A stretch of DNA of 16,152 nt from an uncultured Clostridia bacterium (GCA_934456295.1 CAKSHB010000031.1:1-16152), one strand, 5' to 3'; counted from the first letter of the stretch, positions 7,709 to 15,084 are shown. Numbers and translations are program-made. The notes: a model not told the origin generated them from the sequence alone.

Positions 7709-9145
7709 ATGAATAAAAACCGAACATGCGGCGGAATTGATATCAAAGATGACGCATTAAAAGAGGAATGCGGAGTTTTCGGCGTATATAACAAGGACGG
7801 TGAGCCTGACGCTGCACAGAGCGTATACTACGGGTTGTATGCGTTGCAGCACAGAGGGCAGGAAAGCTGCGGCATAGCCGTAAATGATAACGGAACGATA
7901 GTGTATCACAAGGATTTGGGAACTGTGCCCGATGTGTTTAACCACACGATGCTCGGGCATTTGCAGGGAACATGCGGAGTCGGTCATGTAAGGTATTCGA
8001 CCTGCGGCGAAAATCTGCGCGAAAACGCACAGCCGCTTGTGAGCAAATACAAAAAAGGCACAATGACGATTGCGCATAACGGCAACATAGTAAATGCCGC
8101 ACAGCTTCGCGAGGAGTTTGAGAACAAGGGTGCAATTTTTCAGACAACGAGTGACTCGGAGGTAATTTCATATCTTATTGCACAGGAACGTATAATGTGC
8201 CATTCGATTGAAGAGGCGGTATCGCGCGCTATGAAAAGACTGCGCGGTTCGTACAGTCTTGTTGTGATGAGCCCGCGCAAGCTTATCGGCGCACGTGACA
8301 GATGGGGGCTGCGGCCGCTGTGTTTTGGCGAAACAAATCATTCGTATGTATTTTCATCTGAAAGCTGCGGACTTGATACGGTTGGCGCACGGTTCATAAA
8401 AGATGTTGAGCCGGGTGAGGTTATATGTATTGACCGCGACGGCGTAAGGAGCGATAAGTCAAATTGTACCGGTGAGTCAAATTTGTGTATATTTGAATAT
8501 ATATACTTTGCGCGTCCCGACAGCGTGCTTGACGGCGTAAGTGTGTATGAGGCGCGTGTGGCGGGAGGCCGTGAGCTTGCAAAGAGCCACCCTGTTGATG
8601 CGGATATGGTTATTGCTGTGCCCGATTCGGGGATAGATGCAGCGATAGGCTATGCAAAGGAGTCGGGCATACCATACGGAATAGGGCTTATAAAAAACCG
8701 CTACATCGGACGCACATTTATTCAGCCCACGCAGTCACAGAGAGTACAGGCGGTAAAAATTAAGCTTAATGCGCTTGAAAGCACAATAAAGGGCAAGCGC
8801 ATAGTCATGGTTGACGATTCGATTGTGCGCGGAACCACATCAAAGTATATCGTGCAGATGCTTCGCGACTGCGGAGCAAAAGAGGTTCATATGCGAGTAT
8901 GCGCGCCGCCGTTTATATATCCGTGCTATTTCGGCACAGATATTCCAAATCAGGATATGCTGATTGCATGCAAACATTCTATTGAGGAGATACGGCAGAT
9001 TTTGGGCGCTGACAGCCTCGGCTTTCTCGAGCGCAAGACGCTGTGCAAGCTGCTTGGGGGCAAAAAGACGAAATTCTGCGACGCATGTTTTACGGGCAAC
9101 TATTTAATGGAGGTTCCGTTTGACGGAAAGAAAATTGATATTTAA
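7709..9145 (+). CDS. purF: Amidophosphoribosyltransferase PurF, Fe-S type
   Basis: PurF catalyses the first committed step, PRPP plus glutamine to phosphoribosylamine. The protein is 478 residues. The catalytic nucleophile is C21 in EECGVFGVYN, so a 20-residue propeptide must be removed, as in the Bacillus-type enzyme. The four cluster cysteines of that type are present at C260 (CIFEYIYFARPDS), C406 (YPCYFGTD), C457 and C460 (CDACFTGNY). The PRPP loop VMVDDSIVRGTTS is at 366-378. The enzyme is therefore expected to be oxygen-sensitive. The ribosome site is unusually poor: AAAGGA is about 16 nt from the ATG and no better in-frame start exists, so translation may be weak or helped by upstream ribosomes. 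An AAAACCGAACATG PurBox-like string lies at the very start of the gene but appears alone. Confidence 0.97.
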   Translation: MNKNRTCGGIDIKDDALKEECGVFGVYNKDGEPDAAQSVYYGLYALQHRGQESCGIAVNDNGTIVYHKDLGTVPDVFNHTMLGHLQGTCGVGHVRYSTCGENLRENAQPLVSKYKKGTMTIAHNGNIVNAAQLREEFENKGAIFQTTSDSEVISYLIAQERIMCHSIEEAVSRAMKRLRGSYSLVVMSPRKLIGARDRWGLRPLCFGETNHSYVFSSESCGLDTVGARFIKDVEPGEVICIDRDGVRSDKSNCTGESNLCIFEYIYFARPDSVLDGVSVYEARVAGGRELAKSHPVDADMVIAVPDSGIDAAIGYAKESGIPYGIGLIKNRYIGRTFIQPTQSQRVQAVKIKLNALESTIKGKRIVMVDDSIVRGTTSKYIVQMLRDCGAKEVHMRVCAPPFIYPCYFGTDIPNQDMLIACKHSIEEIRQILGADSLGFLERKTLCKLLGGKKTKFCDACFTGNYLMEVPFDGKKIDI

Positions 9146-9180
9146 AAAATCTAAAAATTTTAATTTTATAGGAGAACGTT

Positions 9181-10230
9181 ATGAATGACAGTTATAAAGC
9201 CGCAGGCGTTGATGTTCATGCGGGTTATGAATCGGTAAGGCTGATTAAGAAATATGTTGCGGACACATTTACAAAGGGTGTATTGTCGGGACTTGGCGGC
9301 TTTGGCGGACTTTTTGAGCTGCCCGAAGGGTATAAGCGTCCCGTTCTGGTATCGGGTACGGACGGTGTCGGCACAAAGCTCAAACTTGCTTTTATTATGG
9401 ACAAGCATGATACAATCGGACGCGATTGCGTTGCGATGTGTGTAAATGACATTGTCTGTTCGGGAGCAAAACCGCTGTTTTTCCTCGACTATCTTGCTGT
9501 CGGAAAGAATTTTCCGGAAAAGGTTTCCGGCATAGTAAAAGGTGTTGCTGACGGCTGTGTTATGGCAGGTGCGGCGCTGGTAGGCGGCGAAACCGCCGAA
9601 ATGCCGGGCTTTTACAGCATAGATGAGTACGATTTGGCAGGATTTGCGGTCGGAATTGCGGAAAAAGATGAGATAATTGACGGCGGCAGTGTATGCGAGG
9701 GAGATGTGCTTGTCGGCATAGCTTCATCGGGCGTACATTCAAACGGATTTTCACTTGTACGCAAGCTTTTCAACATAACGGGCGGAGAAACGGACAATGC
9801 GCGCCTTAATGAAAAAATTGAAGCGCTCGGCGGAAAAACGCTTGGCGAAACGCTTATTGAGCCGACAAAGATATATGTAAAGCCGATGCTTGACGTAATA
9901 GATAAATGCGGCGTGAAGGCAATATCTCACATAACGGGCGGCGGCTTTATAGAAAACATACCGCGTATGCTGCCCGACGGAATGTGTGCGGCGGTCGAAT
10001 GCGGCACATGGGACGTGCTGCCGATATTCACGCTTTTGCAGCGTGCGGGCAACCTGAGCGAGCGCGAAATGTATAATACGTTTAACATGGGAATAGGAAT
10101 GGTATTTGCGATAGGTGAAAATGAGGCACGGAAGGCTGTTGATATACTTTCGCAGCATGGTGAAAAGGCATATGTTATCGGCAGAGTTGAAAAAAGCGAA
10201 AACGGTCAGAAAGAAGTAATTTTTAAGTAA
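9181..10230 (+). CDS. purM: AIR synthetase PurM
   Basis: PurM (phosphoribosylformylglycinamidine cyclo-ligase) closes the imidazole ring, converting FGAM to AIR with ATP. The protein is 349 residues, normal length. Diagnostic segments are GVDVHAGYESV at the N-terminus, GTDGVGTK (59-66), VNDIVCSGAKPLFFLDY, VGGETAEMPGFY, and HITGGGFIENIPRMLP. The ATG has AGGAG 6 nt upstream. The 35-nt gap after purF is A/T-rich with no hairpin, consistent with one transcript. Its substrate FGAM must come from PurL (or PurSQL), which is not in this window. Confidence 0.97.
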   Translation: MNDSYKAAGVDVHAGYESVRLIKKYVADTFTKGVLSGLGGFGGLFELPEGYKRPVLVSGTDGVGTKLKLAFIMDKHDTIGRDCVAMCVNDIVCSGAKPLFFLDYLAVGKNFPEKVSGIVKGVADGCVMAGAALVGGETAEMPGFYSIDEYDLAGFAVGIAEKDEIIDGGSVCEGDVLVGIASSGVHSNGFSLVRKLFNITGGETDNARLNEKIEALGGKTLGETLIEPTKIYVKPMLDVIDKCGVKAISHITGGGFIENIPRMLPDGMCAAVECGTWDVLPIFTLLQRAGNLSEREMYNTFNMGIGMVFAIGENEARKAVDILSQHGEKAYVIGRVEKSENGQKEVIFK

Positions 10231-10287
10231 AAGCTTTGTTTTGATAATTTTTAAAGCGATTTTTGGTTCGGGGAGAGAAAGACGGTT

Positions 10288-10887
10288 ATGAAAAATATAG
10301 GCGTATTGGTTTCGGGAGGCGGCACAAATTTGCAGGCGCTGATTGACGCATGTGACAACGGCATTATAAAAAGCGCTAAAATAGTGACGGTTGTATCAAA
10401 CAAGGATGGCGTGTATGCGCTGGAGCGTGCAGGCAGAGCAGGTATAGAGGGCGCTGTGATAAAAAAGAGCGACTATGAAAGCGCCGATGAATTTGATGAG
10501 GCGATAGCGCGCCATATGCTTTCGAGAAATGTTGATGTAATCGTTATGGCAGGCTTTTTGTCCATCGTGGGAGATAGACTTTTGAACGCATACAAAGACC
10601 GGATAATAAATATCCATCCGTCGCTTATACCGAGCTTTTGCGGCACGGGCTGCTACGGGCTTCATGTGCATGAAAAGGCGCTTGAGTACGGGGTAAAGGT
10701 TACGGGGGCAACGGTGCATTTTGTGAACGAAATTCCCGACGGCGGAAAAATCATAGCGCAAAAGGCGGTATACATAGAGGAGGGCGATACGCCCGAAATT
10801 CTGCAAAAGAGGGTTATGGAGCAGGCAGAATGGGTGATATTGCCGCGCGCTGTAGAGAAGGTATGCAGCGAACTGGACGGAAAATAG
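10288..10887 (+). CDS. purN: GAR formyltransferase PurN
   Basis: PurN transfers a formyl group from 10-formyltetrahydrofolate to glycinamide ribonucleotide. The protein is 199 residues. Catalytic residues are visible as N108 and H110 (INIHPSLIPSF) and D151 (PDGGKII), matching N106, H108 and D144 of the E. coli enzyme. The N-terminal SGGGTNLQALI is the phosphate-binding loop. After IPSF there is a CGTGCYG segment in place of the proline-containing loop of the E. coli protein, a feature I associate with clostridial homologues. GGGAGAG precedes the ATG by about 10 nt. The 57-nt gap after purM shows no terminator. Confidence 0.96.
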   Translation: MKNIGVLVSGGGTNLQALIDACDNGIIKSAKIVTVVSNKDGVYALERAGRAGIEGAVIKKSDYESADEFDEAIARHMLSRNVDVIVMAGFLSIVGDRLLNAYKDRIINIHPSLIPSFCGTGCYGLHVHEKALEYGVKVTGATVHFVNEIPDGGKIIAQKAVYIEEGDTPEILQKRVMEQAEWVILPRAVEKVCSELDGK

Positions 10888-10960
10888 ATTTGCGAAAGAC
10901 TGATTGTGAAAATATTACATGGCTGAATTAATGTTTGAAACTGAGAGGCGGTTAGTAAAT

Positions 10961-11653
10961 ATGACAGACATAAAAACACTGCTGCGTGACAATGCATATC
11001 CTGGACGCGGCATAATTATAGGAAAAAGTACAGACGACAAGGCTGTGATTGCGTATTTTATAATGGGCAGGAGCGAAAACAGCCGCAACCGCGTGTTTGT
11101 CGAGTGCGGCGAAGGTATAAAGACAAAGGCGTTTGATGAGAGTAAAATGGTCGACCCATCGCTTATAATATATGCGCCCGTGCGTGTGCTTGAGGATACA
11201 ACTATTGTGACAAACGGCGACCAGACGGACACGATATATGACTTCATGGCGGAGAAAAAAAGCTTTGCCGATGCGCTGCGTACACGTGAGTTTGAGCCTG
11301 ATGAGCCAAACTTTACGCCGAGAATATCGGGAGTTATAAAAGGATTTGATTACAAGCTGTCAATTCTTAAAAGCGCGGAGGGAAATTCCGGCTCGTGCAG
11401 ACGGTATTTTTATGAATATACCAATCCGGTATCGGGCGAGGGACATTTTATCCATACATACAAATGTGACGGAAATCCGATACCGTCTTTTGAGGGCGAA
11501 CCGAAAAAGATTGCGGTTGAAGGCAGTATTGACGAGTTTACACAGGATTTGTGGGCAAGTCTTAATGAGGATAATAAGGTGTCGCTTTTTGTGCGCTATA
11601 TTGATGTGAAAAGCGGCACAAGCAAAACACGCATAATTAACAAAAACAAATAA
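10961..11653 (+). CDS. purO: Archaeal-type IMP cyclohydrolase (PurO family)
   Basis: This gene resembles the IMP_cyclohyd/PurO family first described in archaea, which closes the purine ring from FAICAR to IMP. It shows YPGRGIIIG (13-21), MGRSENSRNR (35-44), TNGDQTDTIYDF, EPNFTPRISG, and a C-terminal DEFTQDLWASLNEDNKVSLF segment. The start at 10961 was chosen because family members begin shortly before YPGRG and GAGAGGCGG precedes it by about 9 nt. This gives 230 residues. Upstream in-frame starts from 10919 would add 14 residues without a ribosome site. It sits directly before a stand-alone AICAR transformylase that lacks its own cyclohydrolase domain, so together they replace bifunctional PurH. 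The family assignment is from recognition of the motifs; activity is inferred. Confidence 0.85.
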   Translation: MTDIKTLLRDNAYPGRGIIIGKSTDDKAVIAYFIMGRSENSRNRVFVECGEGIKTKAFDESKMVDPSLIIYAPVRVLEDTTIVTNGDQTDTIYDFMAEKKSFADALRTREFEPDEPNFTPRISGVIKGFDYKLSILKSAEGNSGSCRRYFYEYTNPVSGEGHFIHTYKCDGNPIPSFEGEPKKIAVEGSIDEFTQDLWASLNEDNKVSLFVRYIDVKSGTSKTRIINKNK

Positions 11654-11677
11654 AAACGGGCGAAAGGGGAACATGAA

Positions 11678-12856
11678 ATGCTAAATGAGATAGAACTTAA
11701 ATATGGGTGCAACCCAAATCAGAAGCCGTCGAAAATTTTTATGAAAAACGGACAGAACCTTCCTTTGGAGGTATTAAACGGCAGACCGGGTTATATTAAT
11801 TTTCTCGATGCATTCAACAGCTGGCAGCTTGTCAAAGAGCTGAAACAGGCAACGGGGCTGTGTGCGGCTGCGTCATTTAAGCATGTTAGCCCTGCGGGGG
11901 CGGCGGTATACAGTCCGCTCAGCGATGTTCTAAAGAAGATTTATTTTGTTGATGATATTGAGCTTACGCCGATGGCTGCGGCATATGCGCGCGCAAGAGG
12001 TGCGGACAGAATGTCGTCTTACGGCGATTTTGTCGCACTTTCCGATGAATGTGACAAAGCAACGGCGCTGCTTTTGAAAAGAGAGGTATCGGACGGAGTT
12101 ATAGCGCCGTCATACAGCGATGAGGCTCTTGAGATACTGAAAAGCAAGCGCAAAGGCACATATAACGTAATAAAAATCGATGAAAGCTATGTGCCTGAGC
12201 CGATAGAGCACAAGGACGTTTTTGGTATAACATTTGAACAGGGAAGAAACAACTTCAAAATTGATGAAGAGCTGTTAAATGAAATTGTGACGAAAAATTC
12301 CGACATACCCGCCAGTGCAAAGCGCGACCTTATAATATCACTTATTACGCTTAAATATACACAGTCAAATTCGGTGTGCTATGTAAAGGACGGGCAGGCA
12401 ATAGGCATAGGAGCGGGGCAGCAGAGCCGTATCCATTGTACGCGTCTTGCGGGAAATAAAGCGGATAACTGGTATCTGCGCCAGAACAGGAAGGTGCTGG
12501 AGCTGCCTTTTAAAGCGGATATACGGCGTGCGGACAGGGACAACACAATTGACGTGTATATATCAGACGATTATATGGACGTTCTGGCGGACGGTGAATG
12601 GGAAAAATATTTTGATGAAAAGCCGCAGGTATTTACACGCGAGGAAAAGCGCGCATGGCTTGATACGATGGACGGAGTTGCGCTCGGCAGCGACGCATTT
12701 TTCCCGTTCGGCGACAACATAGAGCGCGCAAAGCGGAGCGGCGTAAAATATGTTGCACAGCCCGGCGGTTCGATACGCGATGACAACGTGATTGAGACAT
12801 GTGACAAATACGGAATTGCCATGGCATTTACAAAAATGAGACTGTTCCACCATTAA
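11678..12856 (+). CDS. purH: AICAR transformylase, ATIC C-terminal-like
   Basis: This enzyme formylates AICAR to FAICAR using 10-formyltetrahydrofolate. The 392 residues correspond to the whole transformylase half of ATIC/PurH, and the N-terminal IMP cyclohydrolase (MGS-like) domain is absent. The start LKYGCNPNQKP, ASFKHVSPAGAA with the catalytic pair K68-H69, ARARGADRMSSYGDFVALSD, KYTQSNSVCY, IGIGAGQQSRIHCTRLAG, SDAFFPFGDN and the terminal RLFHH are much closer to animal ATIC than to E. coli or Bacillus PurH as I remember them. GAAAGGGG lies about 8 nt before the ATG, and the gap to purO is 24 nt. The product FAICAR would be used by the neighbouring PurO. purH is used here only in the sense of its C-terminal domain. 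Confidence 0.93.
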   Translation: MLNEIELKYGCNPNQKPSKIFMKNGQNLPLEVLNGRPGYINFLDAFNSWQLVKELKQATGLCAAASFKHVSPAGAAVYSPLSDVLKKIYFVDDIELTPMAAAYARARGADRMSSYGDFVALSDECDKATALLLKREVSDGVIAPSYSDEALEILKSKRKGTYNVIKIDESYVPEPIEHKDVFGITFEQGRNNFKIDEELLNEIVTKNSDIPASAKRDLIISLITLKYTQSNSVCYVKDGQAIGIGAGQQSRIHCTRLAGNKADNWYLRQNRKVLELPFKADIRRADRDNTIDVYISDDYMDVLADGEWEKYFDEKPQVFTREEKRAWLDTMDGVALGSDAFFPFGDNIERAKRSGVKYVAQPGGSIRDDNVIETCDKYGIAMAFTKMRLFHH

Positions 12857-12878
12857 TAGAGAAAGGGGCAAAGAAAAA

Positions 12879-14165
12879 GTGAGCATAAAACCTGATACGG
12901 GAAAAATGAAAATATTGGTAGTCGGCAGCGGCGGACGTGAGCACACAATTATCTGGAAGCTGTCACAGTCGCCGCTTGTGGAAAAAATTTATGCCGCGCC
13001 CGGCAACGGCGGCATATCGGAGCTTGCGGAATGTGTGCCTGTTGCGGCGACGGATATTGACGCTATGGTTGACTTCGCACTTGATAATAAAATCGATTTG
13101 ACCTTTGTGGCGCCCGATGACCCGCTTGCACTCGGTATGGTGGACGCACTTGAGGCAAAGGGGCTGAAGGCATTCGGTCCGCGCAAAAATGCTGCGATTA
13201 TTGAGGGAAGCAAGGTATTTGCGAAGGAATTGATGAAAAAGTACAACATTCCGACGGCAGATTATAAGACATTTTCCGACAGCGATGAGGCGGTTGAATA
13301 TGTCAGAAACAGAAAGTGTCCGATTGTTATAAAAGCGGAGGGGCTGGCACTCGGAAAGGGCGTAATAATTGCAAATACGAACGATGAGGCAGTGGCAGCG
13401 GTGCGCGATATGATGGACGGCAAAAAGTTCGGCAATGCGGGAAACAGGATTGTCGTTGAACAGTTTTTGAGCGGACCCGAGGTTTCCGTGCTCGCATTCA
13501 CCGACGGAAAAACAATTGTGCCCATGGTATCGGCACAGGACCACAAACGTGCGTATGACGGCGATAAGGGGCTTAATACGGGCGGCATGGGAACGTTTTC
13601 ACCGAGCCGCATATATACGCCCGAGCTGGCACAAACATGCATGAAGGAGATTTTTCTGCCGACGGTTGAGGCGATGAATTGTGAGGGCAGAACATTCAAG
13701 GGTGTTTTGTATTTCGGGCTTATGCTTACGGAGGACGGCGTCAAGGTTATTGAATATAACTGCCGCTTCGGTGATCCTGAAACGCAGGTAGTGCTTCCGA
13801 GACTGAAAACAGACCTTGCGGAGATTTTGATTGCGGTGGTTGAAGAAAGGCTTGGAGAGATTAATATTGAATGGCATGACAATGCGGCTGTGTGCGTGGT
13901 TATGGCGTCGGGCGGATATCCAGAAAAATATGAAAAGGGATATGAAATTTTCGGTATTGATGACGCGTGCGGCGAAGAAAACATCACGGTATTTCATGCA
14001 GGCACAAAAAAGCAGGACGGAAAGTATATAACGGCTGGAGGTCGTGTGCTCGGCGTTACTGCGACGGCGCCGACGCTTGATGAGGCGATAAAGGACGCAT
14101 ATGGTGCGGTTGAAAAAATAAATTTCAAGGACGCGCATTATCGCAGGGATATCGGTGTAAAATAA
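12879..14165 (+). CDS. purD: GAR synthetase PurD
   Basis: PurD (phosphoribosylamine-glycine ligase) is the ATP-grasp enzyme that joins phosphoribosylamine with glycine. From GTG 12879 it has 428 residues. Signatures are GSGGREHT (16-23), IKAEGLALGKGVIIA in the ATP-binding part, NTGGMGTFSP (233-242) and EYNCRFGDPETQVVLPRL with GDPETQ at 298-303. The start is uncertain. GTG 12879 has a GAAAGGGG site identical to that of the preceding gene, 10 nt upstream. The in-frame ATG at 12906 matches where most PurD proteins begin (MKILVVGSGGREH) but has only a short GGGA before it. It is the last gene of the operon, 22 nt after the transformylase. Confidence 0.96.
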   Translation: MSIKPDTGKMKILVVGSGGREHTIIWKLSQSPLVEKIYAAPGNGGISELAECVPVAATDIDAMVDFALDNKIDLTFVAPDDPLALGMVDALEAKGLKAFGPRKNAAIIEGSKVFAKELMKKYNIPTADYKTFSDSDEAVEYVRNRKCPIVIKAEGLALGKGVIIANTNDEAVAAVRDMMDGKKFGNAGNRIVVEQFLSGPEVSVLAFTDGKTIVPMVSAQDHKRAYDGDKGLNTGGMGTFSPSRIYTPELAQTCMKEIFLPTVEAMNCEGRTFKGVLYFGLMLTEDGVKVIEYNCRFGDPETQVVLPRLKTDLAEILIAVVEERLGEINIEWHDNAAVCVVMASGGYPEKYEKGYEIFGIDDACGEENITVFHAGTKKQDGKYITAGGRVLGVTATAPTLDEAIKDAYGAVEKINFKDAHYRRDIGVK

Positions 14166-14175
14166 TATATGCATA

Positions 14176-14202
14176 TCGGCGGTGCATATGCTGTGCCGCC
14201 GA
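14176..14202 (+). terminator. Stable hairpin at the end of the pur operon
   Basis: Bases 14176-14186 pair with 14192-14202 over 11 positions (two wobbles) around a 5-nt loop, starting 11 nt after the purD stop. The GC-rich core CGGCGG/CCGCCG makes it very stable, but no T-run follows. It may be a Rho-dependent end, a 3' stability element or an inefficient terminator. Confidence 0.45.
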
Positions 14203-14232
14203 CTCATATATGAAAAAATGGACCGATGATGA

Positions 14233-14301
14233 AGCAAAAAATAAAAAAAGTAAAAAAAATAGTAAAATTTGCTTGACAAACGGTGTGTTTTGTAGTATAC
14301 T
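14233..14301 (+). promoter_or_regulatory. Strong promoter of the tRNA cluster with A-tract upstream
   Basis: TTGACA (14273-14278) and TATACT (14296-14301) are 17 bp apart, a near-consensus promoter. Immediately upstream, 14235-14268 is a series of A-tracts, in the position of an UP element as at rRNA and tRNA promoters. Transcription should start near 14308, leaving a leader of about 38 nt that contains a small hairpin before tRNA-Met. Confidence 0.8.
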
Positions 14302-14345
14302 AAGTTTCGTCGCGAAAAGTGACGCGTGTGGATTGTCAGTTATAT

Positions 14346-14422
14346 GGCGGTGTAGCTCAGTTGGCTAGAGCAAACGGTTCATACCCGTTAGGTCGGTGGT
14401 TCAAGTCCACTCGCCGCTACCA
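14346..14422 (+). tRNA. tRNA-Met (CAT), elongator type
   Basis: A complete 77-nt cloverleaf with CCA encoded. The acceptor GGCGGTG pairs with CGCCGCT, giving a G1-U72 wobble as I recall for Bacillus elongator tRNA-Met. The D stem is GCTC/GAGC, the anticodon stem AACGG/CCGTT and the loop TTCATAC. It lacks the three G-C pairs of an initiator anticodon stem, so it is the elongator. A tRNA-Ile2 with modified CAU is less likely given the body sequence. Confidence 0.95.
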
Positions 14423-14451
14423 CTTTTTTAATCTTTTTATACCGAAAATAC

Positions 14452-14526
14452 GGCCCATTGGTCAAGCGGTTAAGACGTCGGCCTCTCACGCCGGAATCAA
14501 GGGTTCGATTCCCTTATGGGTCACCA
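14452..14526 (+). tRNA. tRNA-Glu (CTC)
   Basis: A complete 75-nt cloverleaf with CCA encoded. The acceptor GGCCCAT pairs with ATGGGTC. The anticodon stem TCGGC/GCCGG carries loop CTCTCAC, so the anticodon is CTC, reading GAG. It is 29 nt after tRNA-Met and co-transcribed. Confidence 0.95.
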
Positions 14527-14532
14527 TTTTTC

Positions 14533-14608
14533 GGGAGTTTAGCTCAGCTGGGAGAGCATCTGCCTTACAAGCAGAGGGTCACAGGTTCGAGCCCTGTAAC
14601 TCCCACCA
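14533..14608 (+). tRNA. tRNA-Val (TAC)
   Basis: A complete 76-nt cloverleaf with CCA encoded. The acceptor GGGAGTT pairs with AACTCCC. The anticodon stem TCTGC/GCAGA carries loop CTTACAA, giving anticodon TAC for valine. It lies 6 nt after tRNA-Glu and is followed at once by a terminator. Confidence 0.96.
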
Positions 14609-14648
14609 AAATCGGCAAGCGGTTTTGCGCTTGCCGATTTTACTTTTT
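14609..14648 (+). terminator. Intrinsic terminator of the tRNA cluster
   Basis: Bases 14609-14621 pair perfectly with 14628-14640 (13 bp, AAATCGGCAAGCG on the left arm) around a 6-nt loop. T-rich sequence TACTTTTT follows. It abuts the CCA end of tRNA-Val. Confidence 0.9.
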
Positions 14649-14684
14649 CATTATTTACTTTTCCTTTTCATTATTTACTCTTCC
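14645..14684 (+). repeat. Tandem 20-bp direct repeat, two copies
   Basis: TTTTCATTATTTACTTTTCC (14645-14664) is repeated head-to-tail at 14665-14684 with one substitution (C for T at the sixteenth base). It starts inside the T-tail of the tRNA terminator. No coding sense was seen; slippage duplication is the simplest reading. Confidence 0.8.
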
Positions 14685-14736
14685 TTAAATTTTAAAATTG
14701 GCAATGACTTGGTAAAACAGCAAATAATTACGGTAA

Positions 14737-15057
14737 AGCAAGAGCTTTTTTGTAAACTTCCCTCTGGAGGACAATCTCATTTATGCACATGATGCATTTG
14801 GCGTTGGTATATAAAAAGTTTTTGGCAGATATGCGGACAATCACCCGATGAGGATTTCCGACAAAGATATTGCGGTTACATATCACAGAATGGGTGAAAA
14901 AATGATTGTTGTGTTTATAAATCATTACGATAAAGCGCGTAAGATAAAATATAGTTTGGACGGCGGATGGGAAATAAAGATGACTCTTTATAGCAGCACA
15001 GATGAGATTAAGTCGTACGATGCTTGTGCACTGGAGATTTCATTATCTGAATCATAA
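14737..15057 (+). pseudogene. C-terminal remnant of an unidentified enzyme
   Basis: One frame reads from 14737 through PLEDNLIYAHDAFGVGI, hits TAA at 14812-14814, and continues in the same frame as KVFGRYADNHPMRISDKD and on to TAA at 15055-15057. The part after the stop also forms a 69-codon ORF from ATG 14848 with no ribosome site. The tail alternates beta-strand-like segments (MIVVFINHYD, SYDACALEI) reminiscent of the all-beta C-terminal domain of some glycoside hydrolases. That assignment is weak. There is no start region, and the upstream boundary is the tandem repeat and tRNA terminator. It is most likely a decayed fragment. A selenocysteine or readthrough explanation does not fit a TAA. 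Confidence 0.5.
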
Positions 15058-15084
15058 CCACCCGTTGGACGGGTGGTTATGATT
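15050..15084. repeat. Perfect 16-bp inverted repeat
   Basis: AATCATAACCACCCGT (15050-15065) is followed by TGG and by its exact reverse complement (15069-15084). The palindrome includes the stop codon of the broken upstream frame. No T-run follows on the + strand. It could act as a bidirectional terminator-like element, or be a subterminal hairpin left by an IS200/IS605-type element. No transposase gene is present in the window. Confidence 0.85.

Noticed and set aside
7716..7728. AAAACCGAACATG, a 12 of 13 match to the Bacillus PurR PurBox.
   Set aside because: It lies inside the purF coding start and stands alone; PurR sites occur as spaced inverted pairs upstream of a promoter. GTTCGG cores at about 5935 and 10267 are not properly placed or matched either.
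9751..10158. Long minus-strand open frames opposite pur, gat and ligA genes.
   Set aside because: They are shadows of strongly conserved + strand genes, without ribosome sites or recognisable protein sequence.
14319..14792. Open frame of 157 codons across the tRNA cluster.
   Set aside because: It runs through three tRNA genes and a terminator, has no ribosome site and low-complexity sense; it is a chance frame.
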